DNA from: Glaciecola sp947496235
GTDB taxonomy: Bacteria > Pseudomonadota > Gammaproteobacteria > Enterobacterales > Alteromonadaceae
Assembly (NCBI RefSeq): GCF_050306235.1
Contig: NZ_JBLWFH010000002.1
Coordinates: forward strand, 186,001 to 250,000
Length of the DNA: 64,000 nucleotides
Direction: 5' to 3'
Shown here: positions 52,714-61,489 of the stretch, in pieces
How positions within the stretch are numbered: position 1 is the first letter of the stretch
How the letters are laid out: each line of letters opens with the position of its first letter
Made by a program: the position numbers and the translations under genes
Notes under the pieces: generated by a model
Told to the model about the DNA's origin: nothing
The model's input: only the letters and a program-made list of their open reading frames with translations
The model's database searches: none

Positions 52714-53579
52714 ATGAAGTTACCTAATATGAAAAAACTGTCAGTACTTGCTAAAAGTTGTTTAGTCGTTTTTGGCTTTAGTGCAAATGCCAGCGAAACT
52801 GAACAAAAATATTATCCAGACGAAGAGCAAAAGTCTTTTGTTGGGCCAGAGGAATATTTTACCGGTGATGTAAACGTACAAATGTTGTTTCCAGATAATG
52901 ACACCGCACACTATTCCGGCGCCAATGTTACCTTTCAACCAGGTGCACGCACTGCATGGCATCAACATCCTGCAGGTCAGCATATGGTAGTAACAGAGGG
53001 GACAGCAGTTACTGGCACCAGAGATGGCAGGGTCATCGAGTTCCATGCTGGTGAAACTGTATGGTGCCCTAAAGACATCGATCATTGGCATGGTGCTACG
53101 CCACATGCTGCTATGACGCATATTGCGCTGACCGGCAGTAAAGACGGCAAAAATGTAATTTGGAAAGACAAGGTAACAGATGAGGTTTATCAGAAAGTCT
53201 TCTCCGTTAACCAAGAAGAGCAAAAAGTATTAAGGCACTGTCTGCTGAACAACAAGCTTTAGTCACAATTTCGGCCTTTACCGCCAGTGGTGATTTAATC
53301 GCCCTTGAACGAGCAGTAACACAAGGATTAGAAAATGGTCTATCCATAAGTAAAATTAAAGAGTTGCAAATGCATTTGTATGCATATGCAGGATTTCCTC
53401 GTAGTCTGAATGCGCTGGGCACTAACATGAAAGTGGTGGAAGCCAGAAAGTCTCAAGGCAAAGAGGATATTCAAGGGGAAATAGCGGATCCTTTTGCATC
53501 TCCAGAAGATAGCTTAGCATTGCTTAAGAAACAAGTGAGTCTTGAAGCATCCCAAAACGTCATAAAAGCACTTCAATAA
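52714..53579 (+). pseudogene. Exported cupin-carboxymuconolactone decarboxylase fusion, frameshifted
   Basis: The first frame (52714-53262, GAGGAAATA upstream) gives a signal peptide (to NASE) and a cupin barrel with WHQHPAGQHMVV and HWHGATPHAAM metal histidines. It then ends abruptly with EEQKVLRHCLLNNKL. The -1 frame continues without a start codon through 53579 as IKALSAEQQALVTISAFTAS, LYAYAGFPRSLNALGTNMK and VVEARKSQG, which is clearly a carboxymuconolactone-decarboxylase (CMD) domain. Adding one A to the A5 run at about 53221-53225 would join the two frames. A single-base loss in a homopolymer is therefore the simplest explanation. The CMD part is also short, ending after about 115 residues rather than with a second CMD repeat. 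The cupin half may still be made. Confidence 0.78.
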
Positions 53580-53600
53580 TTAGGCATACCCCAAGACTGT

Positions 53601-53630
53601 TCGACGTTGAGTATACTCAACGTCGATTTT
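53601..53630 (+). terminator. Intrinsic terminator after the cupin/CMD gene
   Basis: Perfect 11-bp stem TCGACGTTGAG / CTCAACGTCGA around TATA, followed by TTTT, 21 bp past the CMD stop. Confidence 0.85.
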
Positions 53631-53656
53631 AAACTAAGTTGCTATATTAACTCGGT

Positions 53657-54331
53657 TTAGTCTTTGCTCTTTTTAATTCGATTAACGCTAGCCACCCCAA
53701 TCATTCCCAAAACAAATAGCATAAGGGCGTGAGGAGAGGAAACCGCAGAGGCTTGTCGTACTTCCATTAAAATGGATGCGTTGTCAAATCCTGCATCTAT
53801 ATAAGAGCCGTTGATCAATTCGCCAGTAGCAATAAAGCTGATATAACGGGTATCTGATACAAGCGAAAAAGTTTGCGAAATACTCTGGTTGTTAGCGCTA
53901 GGTCCGCCCAAACCAGTAAACACTATTTGCGATGCTAGCAAGTTTAAATTTGTATCATAAAGCTCGTAGCCTAGCGTAATTCTATCATTTGCGTAAATTG
54001 CTTCAGCCGAAAACGTAAAAGTACCCAGTAACGTTGCTGATAAAGTGGCTAAATCAACTCTTTGAAACAAGGTTGTAGTTTGTGGGTTGGGACCTTCTTC
54101 CCATGGAGACGCGAAGAAACTACCATCTGAAGATTCAAGAAAATAAGCACCTATAGGTGCCGCAGACGTAACTCCCCATTCTAAAGGCGTAATTGGATCC
54201 GATTGAGTCCAACTACTTAGATCCCCAGTAGCGAAATCGCCATTAGTGAGGATTTCTATTGGTGTTGCCCATGCTTGAAGATTTGTTATTAAAAGTAAAC
54301 ATACTCCGGCCAACATCTTTTTTAAATTCAT
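53657..54331 (-). CDS. Exported protein with PEP-CTERM-like sorting tail
   Basis: 224 residues. A signal peptide ends near AWATP. The mature domain has the NGDFATGDLSSWTQSD opening common in PEP-CTERM proteins (carbohydrate-binding-like beta sandwich) and ends with AGFDNASILMEVR. The C-terminus is SSPHALMLFVLGMIGVASVN and a basic RIKKSKD, i.e. a sorting signal in which the usual V-P-E-P is replaced by S-S-P-H. Such tails are processed by exosortase and the proteins are linked to extracellular polysaccharide or biofilm. No exosortase gene is in the window. The gene stands alone. Confidence 0.8.
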   Translation of the reverse strand: MNLKKMLAGVCLLLITNLQAWATPIEILTNGDFATGDLSSWTQSDPITPLEWGVTSAAPIGAYFLESSDGSFFASPWEEGPNPQTTTLFQRVDLATLSATLLGTFTFSAEAIYANDRITLGYELYDTNLNLLASQIVFTGLGGPSANNQSISQTFSLVSDTRYISFIATGELINGSYIDAGFDNASILMEVRQASAVSSPHALMLFVLGMIGVASVNRIKKSKD

Positions 54332-54643
54332 AACTAAATTTCCTTATTAATCAAACATCATGACCACTGCGTTAGCAGCAGAAAAATACTGCGCAAATAT
54401 TAGGCCAAATATTATTTATTAAAAAAATCAGTGAATTAGGTGGTATTTAAGAAGTAAATACTAGGCGAGTGTAAAATTTATTGACGGTTGAATAGAGCTC
54501 AAACTAAATAATATACACGAGTGTCCCAAAACCTCCGAATTTGCGTATTTAGTTTATGGTTCAACAAGGTAACAAGAAGTATGAACTTAATCGTTAATTT
54601 TGCGTTCAAAGTTTATGCTCTTAACTAAAAGTTTATAATTGAA
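54332..54643. other. Divergent intergenic region
   Basis: 312 bp between the PEP-CTERM-like gene and the TerB gene, very AT-rich. A possible promoter reads TTGACG (54481-54486), 18 bp, TAAATA (54505-54510) toward the TerB gene, leaving a leader of about 130 bases. No ORF, repeat or terminator was found. Confidence 0.4.
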
Positions 54644-55078
54644 ATGCTAGGAAAATTTAAGAAGTTCTTCGAAACTAACGACAATGACGATCAAAAATCA
54701 CAAGCAGAAAAGCTCCACGAAGCATGTGCTATTTTGCTATTGGAAGTATCTAAAGCTGATTACGAAGAGACGTCAGAAGAAACCCAAAAAGTAAGAGAAC
54801 TGTTAAAGCGAAACTTTGATTTAACGGAAGAAAAACTAACTGATCTTATTCAAAACAGCCGCGAAACTGAAGCAACTTCAGTTCATCCGTTTACTGCGCT
54901 TATTAACGAACATTACGAATATGAGCAAAGAGTTGCGCTGGTCGACAAACTTTGGGCGGTGGCCTATGTTGACGGCGAGTTAAGCAAATACGAGGAAGCC
55001 TTGATTCGTAAAGTGGCAGATTTGTTATATATCCGCCATTCTGATTATATAAAATCCAAACTCGCGAATGCCTCTTAA
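54644..55078 (+). CDS. TerB-family protein
   Basis: 144 residues, all helical. The family pattern is visible: HEACAILLLEVSKADYEETS, VRELLKRNFDLTEE and the C-terminal LWAVAYVDGELSKYEEALIR with the conserved D-G-x-x-S-x-x-E. TerB domains bind divalent metal through acidic residues and in tellurite-resistance systems act as membrane-associated adaptors. Stand-alone copies like this are common and have no assigned function. No other ter gene is nearby. There is no clear ribosome site upstream of the ATG. Confidence 0.85.
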   Translation: MLGKFKKFFETNDNDDQKSQAEKLHEACAILLLEVSKADYEETSEETQKVRELLKRNFDLTEEKLTDLIQNSRETEATSVHPFTALINEHYEYEQRVALVDKLWAVAYVDGELSKYEEALIRKVADLLYIRHSDYIKSKLANAS

Positions 55079-55163
55079 TCCAAATATAATGGACTAACTG
55101 ATACTGGTTTTAACCAACCAGTTCCGACAAAATAAAATTATAAAGATAAAAGAGAGACAGAGC

Positions 55164-56078
55164 ATGCAAGCCTATCCAATTGGTACCAAAGGGCAACCTT
55201 GGGGTGATGAAGAAAAAGGACTTTGGTTATCCAAACAGGAAGTTAAACGAAGCTATCAAGGAGAAGTCGTCGACAAACTACAAGCAGTTTCCGATCATTT
55301 TTCACGTTTTCAATATGGTGCGCTTTCGTACAACAAAACCCGATATCCATTATTGGCCTTTACTTCTGCCCAAATGGCACTGAATAAACCCACTGTGCTG
55401 ATAACCGGCGGTGTACACGGTTATGAGACTAGCGGCGTGCAAGGTGCAATAGAATTTTTACTGCATCATGCCAGCGACTATCATACGCATTTTAACTTTG
55501 TGATTACCCCCTGCATTAGTCCTTGGGGTTATGAAACTATCAATCGCTGGAATCCTGAAACTATAGATCCTAACCGCTCGTTTTTTCAAGACAGTCCAGC
55601 CCAAGAAGCGCAAAAAGTCATGGACTATGTCCATTCTTTGGATGTTCCTATTTTTGCCCATTTTGACCTGCATGAAACAACAGATACTGATGATTCAGAA
55701 TTCCGGCCCGCTCTAGCCGCCAAAATAGGCAGTGAATTTCATGATTGGGGAATTCCAGATGGATTCTATACCGTAGCTGACAGTACACGCCCTCAACTCG
55801 ACTTCCAAAAAGCGGTCATCAACTCAGTTAAAAAGGTAACCCATATTGCGCCGCCCGATGATAAAAACCAGATTATTGGCAGTGAAATGGTGCAAGAAGG
55901 CGTAATTGAGTATGATAAAAGAGCTTTATTTTTGTGCGCTGGTTTTACCGATGCTGATTACGTCACTACCACAGAGGTGTATCCAGATAGCCCAAAATCT
56001 ACGCCAGAGATTTGTATTAAGGCTCAAATTGCGGCTGTTATTGGCGGCTTAGATTATTTGAAATCGGAAATCGCGTAA
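55164..56078 (+). CDS. M14-family metallocarboxypeptidase-like protein
   Basis: 304 residues, cytoplasmic. The zinc ligands of the carboxypeptidase fold are present: H85-G-Y-E88 in GGVHGYETSG and His170 in FDLHETTD. Substrate-binding text NRWNPETIDPNRSF follows the expected order, and TTTEVYP near the end can supply the catalytic glutamate. The small size and lack of a signal peptide point to the succinylglutamate-desuccinylase/aspartoacylase-like or small M14 group. Peptide or acyl-amino-acid hydrolysis is inferred. AGAGAGACAGAGC precedes the ATG. Confidence 0.82.
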   Translation: MQAYPIGTKGQPWGDEEKGLWLSKQEVKRSYQGEVVDKLQAVSDHFSRFQYGALSYNKTRYPLLAFTSAQMALNKPTVLITGGVHGYETSGVQGAIEFLLHHASDYHTHFNFVITPCISPWGYETINRWNPETIDPNRSFFQDSPAQEAQKVMDYVHSLDVPIFAHFDLHETTDTDDSEFRPALAAKIGSEFHDWGIPDGFYTVADSTRPQLDFQKAVINSVKKVTHIAPPDDKNQIIGSEMVQEGVIEYDKRALFLCAGFTDADYVTTTEVYPDSPKSTPEICIKAQIAAVIGGLDYLKSEIA

Positions 56079-56160
56079 AGATATCGGGCTCAAAGTCTTT
56101 AATTCGCGCTCGAATTCATCTATTTTACAATGTGATTATATCTTCTAGGACGAAGACCCC

Positions 56161-58806
56161 ATGTTGTTAGAGCGCGACCTTGCTATACAACAATTTAAAC
56201 AGGCAGCTGAATTATCCAAACATTCGGGTAAGCTGCTTTTAATAAAAGGGGAAGCAGGGGTTGGAAAGACGGTGTTGCTCGAGCACATGCGTCTGGCACT
56301 ACAACAACAATTCATTTGGAGCGGTTGCGATCCATTATCCACCCCAAAACCCTATGCGCCAATACTTGAAATCGCCGGCGCAATTTCTAACGATTTAATC
56401 GATGTTCTAGAACAAAATACCCTTGCAGCCAAAGTTGCTAATATCTTTTTTAATACTTTATTCGACTTGAACAAGGGCACAATTATTGTCATAGAAGATG
56501 TTCATTGGGCTGATAATGCCACCTTAGATCTTTTAAAGTTCATCGCTCGGCGTATTTCGTTTTTACCCTGCTTAATTTGCATTAGCTTTAGAGATGATGA
56601 AATTTCTCCTGAACACCCACTTGCAGCTGTACTGAATTTAGTCCCTTCTGCTCATACTATGCGTATTGAGCTTTCGCCTTTTAGCTTAGATGCAGTAAAA
56701 CTGCTGGCTTTAGAACAAAACAAAGATGCCCAGCGGATTTTTGAAATCACCTCTGGTAACCCCTTTTTTGTAACTGAACTTATTTCAGCTCAACCCCTGA
56801 GTGAAAATAGTATTCCCTCATCTGTTCGGGATACAGTGAATAGCAAAGTGGCTAAACTCTCTCATCGACACCGACATTTTGTGCAGTTTTTATCTGTTAT
56901 GCCCTATGGCATACCTGTATGGCTAATCGAGGATATTTTTGATCAGGCGGTAGATGATTTACTAAGCCAATGCATAAGATATCGAATCCTAATGGTGGAT
57001 AACAGTCAAGTGATTCGATTCTGCCATGAACTCGCCCGATTGGCCGTGTTAGACAACATGCCAATTACTGCACAAAAACAGTTTCACGAGAAGATTTTAT
57101 CGGTATTGGAAGCAAGTGAACAGGCACAAAATATAGCGTGGATGGTCCAGCACGCTGAAGGCGCATTAAACGCAGAAAAGGTGATTCAATATGCCACATT
57201 GGCAGCTAACAAAGCGGCAGTAATGGGAGCGCACAAAGAAGCAGCTTCTTACTTTAAAAGAGCCCTTGATTTTTCTGACAATGCAGAAACTCAGGTAAAA
57301 GCGCAATTGTATGAGAGTTGGGCCTATGAAGTGGGTTTAACTGCTCATATGGAACAATCTGTGATCGATGCAGTGCGCCACGCAGTGGATTTATGGAAAG
57401 CCTTAGGCAGAACCGACAAAGTCGGCAAAAACCTCAGGTTTTTAGCCCGTTTATATTGGTATCAAGGAAAGGCGCACAGAGCCGAGCAATTTTCTTTGCA
57501 AGCCATTCAAGTATTTGAAACCTTGGGAGCTTCCAGTGACCTAGCAATGGCTTATTCTATGCGTTCCCAATTAGACATGCTAAATGATAGAACCAAAGAC
57601 GCGATTAACTGGGCTGACAAGGCGTTGCAACTTGAAAAGCAGTTTCCTAATCCTTTAATTCGAGCTCATGCCCTTAACAACAAGGGAACTGCTCTTATTA
57701 TGAAAGGCGATAGCTCTGGTGAAAGCATGATGCACGAGAGTTTAGATATTGCCTTAAAACAAGATTTTCACGAAGATGCGGCGCGGGTTTACACTAATTT
57801 GTCTGACTACTACATTAGGTTTAAAAAGCTCAAACAAGCAGATAGTTTTATTACCCAGGGTATCCAATTTGATATCTCGCATGACTTGGATGCCTGGACC
57901 TATTACTTGGTAGGCATCCAATCGGCATTGCGTTTGGAACAAGGACGCTTTTATGATGCAGTTACCATTTCTCAAGGTGTACAAAAATTAGAAAATCAAA
58001 CATTGCTGATGAAGTTACCTTCTTTATTAGTTTTAGGACGAGCATTGTCAAGATTAGGTGATCCCAAGGCTTTGGAAGTGTTGTCGAATGGCTTGCAAAA
58101 CGCGAATGCAACCGACGAATATCAATACATGATACCGGCTCGTTTGGGGTTAATAGAACATGCGTTTTTCAATCATCGCTCAGAAGATTGCCTTGCCCAT
58201 TTGCATTGGTTTTCTGAGTTACCTGAAAATGTGCTCAACGCATGGCAGTACCAAGAGCTAAGGCTTTGGATGGATTTACTCGAAATCTATACTGCGAATA
58301 AAATTCAATTGCCTATTATTACTGCTCCCGAGCCATTGGCGGCAATTCAATTACCTAAGGCAGTCGATGATTGGATGTTGCTGGGCGTACCCTACAACGC
58401 TGCAATGCAGTTTTTGGCATCAAATAAAGAACCACAAGACAGCAAACAGGAATTACTTAAGGCCTATTCTATCTTTGAACAATTAGAAGCTAGCGGCGCC
58501 ATTGCTTGGCTCAGACGCTATGCTACCCAAACGGGGTTTATCAACGAATTACCTAAACAAAAGCGTGGACCCTATAGTAAAACTAAACAGCATCCATTAG
58601 GCTTGACCAGTAAAGAACAAAAAGTCTTGGTATTGCTTGCAGAAGGCTGCAGCAACGCCGAAATTGCCGAGACATTATGCCGTTCAACACGTACTATAGA
58701 AAATCATGTATCTTCAATTTTGGCCAAACTTAATGTACAAAATAGAATAGATGTGATGTTAAAGATCCAAAATGAAACATGGCTAATTGAAGAAGCAGCC
58801 AAATAA
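56161..58806 (+). CDS. Large ATPase-type LuxR-family transcriptional regulator
   Basis: 881 residues. The N-terminal AAA/STAND ATPase (about 1-230) has Walker A GEAGVGKTVLLEH and Walker B TIIVIEDVHWADNATLD. The middle (about 340-760) consists of helical TPR-like repeats. A LuxR helix-turn-helix ends the protein (LTSKEQKVLVLLAEGCSNAE and RSTRTIENHVSSILAKLNVQ). MalT-type proteins of this design oligomerise on ATP and an inducer, then activate promoters. The inducer is not visible. The following cytidine deaminase gene starts 38 bp downstream in the same direction but is probably independent. Confidence 0.9.
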   Translation: MLLERDLAIQQFKQAAELSKHSGKLLLIKGEAGVGKTVLLEHMRLALQQQFIWSGCDPLSTPKPYAPILEIAGAISNDLIDVLEQNTLAAKVANIFFNTLFDLNKGTIIVIEDVHWADNATLDLLKFIARRISFLPCLICISFRDDEISPEHPLAAVLNLVPSAHTMRIELSPFSLDAVKLLALEQNKDAQRIFEITSGNPFFVTELISAQPLSENSIPSSVRDTVNSKVAKLSHRHRHFVQFLSVMPYGIPVWLIEDIFDQAVDDLLSQCIRYRILMVDNSQVIRFCHELARLAVLDNMPITAQKQFHEKILSVLEASEQAQNIAWMVQHAEGALNAEKVIQYATLAANKAAVMGAHKEAASYFKRALDFSDNAETQVKAQLYESWAYEVGLTAHMEQSVIDAVRHAVDLWKALGRTDKVGKNLRFLARLYWYQGKAHRAEQFSLQAIQVFETLGASSDLAMAYSMRSQLDMLNDRTKDAINWADKALQLEKQFPNPLIRAHALNNKGTALIMKGDSSGESMMHESLDIALKQDFHEDAARVYTNLSDYYIRFKKLKQADSFITQGIQFDISHDLDAWTYYLVGIQSALRLEQGRFYDAVTISQGVQKLENQTLLMKLPSLLVLGRALSRLGDPKALEVLSNGLQNANATDEYQYMIPARLGLIEHAFFNHRSEDCLAHLHWFSELPENVLNAWQYQELRLWMDLLEIYTANKIQLPIITAPEPLAAIQLPKAVDDWMLLGVPYNAAMQFLASNKEPQDSKQELLKAYSIFEQLEASGAIAWLRRYATQTGFINELPKQKRGPYSKTKQHPLGLTSKEQKVLVLLAEGCSNAEIAETLCRSTRTIENHVSSILAKLNVQNRIDVMLKIQNETWLIEEAAK

Positions 58807-58844
58807 AGTGTATTGATAATTTGTCAGGAACAACACTAACTATT

Positions 58845-59243
58845 ATGAAAGACCCAATATTTGAACAATTAAAACAAACATTAACAAAGGCTTACAGTCC
58901 ATATTCAGGCGTCCAAGTGGCCGCTGCAATTGAGTATGAAATTGATGGGGAGTCTTTCATTGAGTACGGGGTAAACGTAGAAAACGTATCTTACGGGCTC
59001 ACTCAATGTGCAGAACGAAATGCAATTTGTTCGGCAGTGACAAAGGGCATGAAAAAAATTACATCTGTCCGTTTAATGTCCAATCAAGAAGCGCCTTTAA
59101 CGCCTTGCGGAGCATGTCGACAAGTGATCGTTGAGTTTGCAGCAGACGCAAGTACTTGGATTGAAAGTAAATCCATGCAGGATGATGTGGCTTGGCACTG
59201 TACTGTCCCCGAACTCCTTCCTTCTGCTTTTGTCCTTAAATAA
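58845..59243 (+). CDS. cdd: Cytidine deaminase
   Basis: 132 residues from the ATG at 58845 (an in-frame TTG lies at 58821). It is the short tetrameric class. Zinc ligands and catalytic Glu are in TQCAERNAIC (C-A-E) and APLTPCGACRQVI (P-C-x-x-C). The NVENVSYGLT loop is the substrate-binding segment. It deaminates cytidine and deoxycytidine to uridine forms in pyrimidine salvage. The insertion STWIESKSMQDDVAWHC before the C-terminal LLPSAF is slightly longer than usual. Confidence 0.93.
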   Translation: MKDPIFEQLKQTLTKAYSPYSGVQVAAAIEYEIDGESFIEYGVNVENVSYGLTQCAERNAICSAVTKGMKKITSVRLMSNQEAPLTPCGACRQVIVEFAADASTWIESKSMQDDVAWHCTVPELLPSAFVLK

Positions 59244-59278
59244 GTGTCCGGAGCGGACACTTTAGCTGTCCGCGGACA
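59244..59278. promoter_or_regulatory. Two GTGTCCG-type palindromes, probable sigma-54 activator sites
   Basis: Site 1: GTGTCCG-GAG-CGGACAC (59244-59260). Site 2: TGTCCG-CGGACA (59267-59278), without the central triplet. Their centres are about 20 bp (two helical turns) apart and 60-90 bp upstream of the -24 box at 59334. Site 1 begins immediately after the cdd stop and could also fold as a hairpin. Confidence 0.6.
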
Positions 59279-59333
59279 CTTTAAAAATCGCAAATATTTC
59301 TTAATTTTATAGTATTTTCAATAAGATAAGAGT

Positions 59334-59349
59334 TGGCTCGAAGCTGGCA
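59334..59349 (+). promoter_or_regulatory. Sigma-54 promoter of the MacB-like efflux operon
   Basis: TGGCTCGAAGCTGGCA: -24 TGGCTCG (one change from TGGCACG), -12 TGGCA (one change from TTGCA), with GG and GC exactly ten bases apart. It lies 46 bp before the small ORF at 59395. Confidence 0.68.
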
Positions 59350-59394
59350 TAGGTAATATCAAGTTTTTACCATTTTATTAATGCCAGGTCGTTT

Positions 59395-59487
59395 ATGTTA
59401 GCTATTTATTTGTTGTTATCCCCTCTTTCTGTGCTGTTTTTTGCATGGCTAATTTGTCTGGTGGAAACACCTAAACTACCAGATTAG
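59395..59487 (+). CDS. 30-residue single-helix membrane peptide
   Basis: A frame too short for routine gene calling. MLAIYLLLSPLSVLFFAWLI is followed by CLVETPKLPD and a stop. It has one hydrophobic helix and a short polar end. AGG lies six bases before the ATG. It is the first reading frame behind the sigma-54 promoter and ends 10 bp before the adaptor-protein gene. It could be a small structural subunit of the exporter or a translational leader; no family is recognised. Confidence 0.55.
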   Translation: MLAIYLLLSPLSVLFFAWLICLVETPKLPD

Positions 59488-59497
59488 GACTTCTGTG

Positions 59498-60757
59498 ATG
59501 ATTAAGGATACTAGCGGTCAGGATGTGGTTTTAGAAAAATCCTCTGTGAACAAGGTTAAGTTAGCAGCTGGCGTTATTACAGTATTGGTGCTTATTGCAG
59601 TTCTTAGCTTGGTGTTTGCTAAACCTTCTGCCAATAAATCGGTTGATATGGCTCGAGTACAAATTGCCACCTTGGAAACCGGCGACTTGGTACGGGACAT
59701 TATTGCAAATGGCCGTATAGTTGCCGCTAACGCGCCTCAGTTGTACGCCCCAGAACAAGGATTTGTCGAATTAACCGTAAATGCTGGTGACAGTGTTGAA
59801 TACGGTCAGGTACTCGCGGTAGTGGAAAGTCCTGAATTGCAAAATAAACTTGAGCAAGAGCGTTCAGAGCAACAAAGGTTAGAAGGACAGCTTGCGAGAC
59901 AGGAGTTAGACGCTCGTCGACAAACCCTTCAACTCACCAAACAACTGGATCTTGCAGAGGTAGACTTGCAAGCAGCTGAAAGAGAAAACAGACGGGCACA
60001 AAAAAGTATCATCAACAATTTAATCAGCCAGATAGACCTAGAAAAAGCGGTAGATGATCTTGCTCGCGCACAATTAAATTTCAAACATGCCAAACAAGAA
60101 GTTGATCTCGCCAAAGATACCTTAGCGTTCGAGCTTGATGTTTCTCGTTCAACGCTTTCCAGGCAAAAGTTAATCGTTGAAGAACTAGAGCGTAAAATTC
60201 AGCAGCTCAATGTAACCGCCAGCGTTACTGGCGTAGTAGGAAATCTGCTGGTGCAACATGGAGCCTTGGTAGATAAAAACATGCCATTGATGACTTTAGT
60301 TGACCTTACAGCTTATGAAGCAGAAGTTAACGTTGCTGAAAGCTATGCAAGTGAACTAAGCATCGGGTTGCCAGTTGAGCTACGTATTGGGAATTCTATA
60401 CTAGAAGGTACTTTGGCCGCCGTATCGCCGGAAATAAAAAATCGCGAGGTCACCACTAGGGTTAAGCTACACCAGCCAGATTTGACCATGCTGCGCCAAA
60501 ATCAGCAAGTCACAGCCCGCGTACTGTTAGATAACAAATCTAACGTATTGAAAGTAAAGCGGGGTAGCTTCATGCAGTCAGGTGGTTTTATAGCCTATAA
60601 GCTTGAGGGCAATATTGCCCACAAAGTCGATATCGAAGTTGGCGCTAAGAGCATGCGTGAAGTGGAGATTTTGACCGGACTGCAAGCAAACGATCAAATT
60701 ATTATTTCAAATTATCAAGAATTTATCGACGCAGACACTGTTCTGCTGAGAAATTAA
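59498..60757 (+). CDS. HlyD/MacA-type efflux periplasmic adaptor
   Basis: 419 residues from the ATG at 59498 (AGGAC upstream; GTG 59495 also in frame). One N-terminal membrane helix (about 20-42) anchors it. A biotinyl-lipoyl half (APEQGFVELTVNAGDSVEYGQ) opens, a long coiled-coil hairpin rich in Glu/Gln/Arg/Leu follows (about 115-240), then the second lipoyl half (NVTASVTGVVGNLLVQHGAL) and a beta-barrel end. These proteins link an inner-membrane ABC exporter to an outer-membrane channel. It leads an operon with one ATPase and two FtsX-type permeases. No outer-membrane TolC-like gene is in the window. Confidence 0.9.
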   Translation: MIKDTSGQDVVLEKSSVNKVKLAAGVITVLVLIAVLSLVFAKPSANKSVDMARVQIATLETGDLVRDIIANGRIVAANAPQLYAPEQGFVELTVNAGDSVEYGQVLAVVESPELQNKLEQERSEQQRLEGQLARQELDARRQTLQLTKQLDLAEVDLQAAERENRRAQKSIINNLISQIDLEKAVDDLARAQLNFKHAKQEVDLAKDTLAFELDVSRSTLSRQKLIVEELERKIQQLNVTASVTGVVGNLLVQHGALVDKNMPLMTLVDLTAYEAEVNVAESYASELSIGLPVELRIGNSILEGTLAAVSPEIKNREVTTRVKLHQPDLTMLRQNQQVTARVLLDNKSNVLKVKRGSFMQSGGFIAYKLEGNIAHKVDIEVGAKSMREVEILTGLQANDQIIISNYQEFIDADTVLLRN

Positions 60758-60771
60758 AAGGAACAACACTT

Positions 60772-61488
60772 ATGTTAACTATGCAAAACGTCAGCAAGGT
60801 ATACACCACGGAAAAAGTACAAACCCATGCCCTACGCGATTTTAATTTAGAAGTAAACGAAGGTGAATTTATTGCAGTTACTGGTCCTTCTGGCTCAGGT
60901 AAAACCACCTTTTTGAATATTGCGGGAATGTTAGAAACCTACAGCTCAGGGCAATATTTATTGGACGGTATCGACATTGGGCGATTAAGTGACAATCAAC
61001 GTGCAGATTTACGCAATCAAAAAATTGGGTTTATCTTTCAAGGCTTTAACCTTATTCCAGATCTTAATATTTTTGAAAATGTAGAAGTGCCGCTTCGATA
61101 TCGAGGAATTAAATCTGCAGAACGTAAAGCAAGAGTGATGGAATGTTTGGAACAAGTTGGTCTTGGCAGCCGATTGAAGCATTTACCCCAACAATTGTCT
61201 GGAGGGCAACAACAACGAGTGGCTATTGCTCGTGCCTTGGCGGGTCGTCCTCGTTTTTTATTAGCGGATGAACCTACAGGTAATCTCGATAGTTTGATGG
61301 CCAGACAGGTAATGGAGTTGCTTGAAAAAATCAATCAAGAAGGGGCTACTATTATTATGGTTACCCATGATCCCGAATTGGCGCGACGTGCACCTAGAAA
61401 TATTCAAGTAGTTGATGGACAAATTGCCGATTTTTCACTTTATCAAAAACAACTCGCAGGTACTGAGCCTGCTGTGGCCGAGGTGTAA
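60772..61488 (+). CDS. ABC transporter ATP-binding protein, MacB/LolD group
   Basis: 238 residues with all ATPase motifs: Walker A GPSGSGKTTFLN, Q-loop IFQGFNLIPDLNIFENVEVP, signature LSGGQQQRVAIARAL, Walker B FLLADEPTGNLDS and the switch histidine in VTHDPE. The EVPLRYRGI text is characteristic of the MacB/LolD/FtsE group, which drives mechanotransmission-type export without moving substrate through the membrane itself. It is 14 bp after the adaptor gene, and its stop is one base before the ATG of the first permease gene. Confidence 0.93.
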   Translation: MLTMQNVSKVYTTEKVQTHALRDFNLEVNEGEFIAVTGPSGSGKTTFLNIAGMLETYSSGQYLLDGIDIGRLSDNQRADLRNQKIGFIFQGFNLIPDLNIFENVEVPLRYRGIKSAERKARVMECLEQVGLGSRLKHLPQQLSGGQQQRVAIARALAGRPRFLLADEPTGNLDSLMARQVMELLEKINQEGATIIMVTHDPELARRAPRNIQVVDGQIADFSLYQKQLAGTEPAVAEV

Positions 61489-61489
61489 T

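Noticed and set aside
53221..53227. Programmed -1 frameshifting at the CAAAAAG sequence of the cupin/CMD gene
   Set aside because: In the zero frame the codons are CAA AAA GTA, so the sequence does not have the X XXY YYZ register of a slippery heptamer. A lost base fits better.
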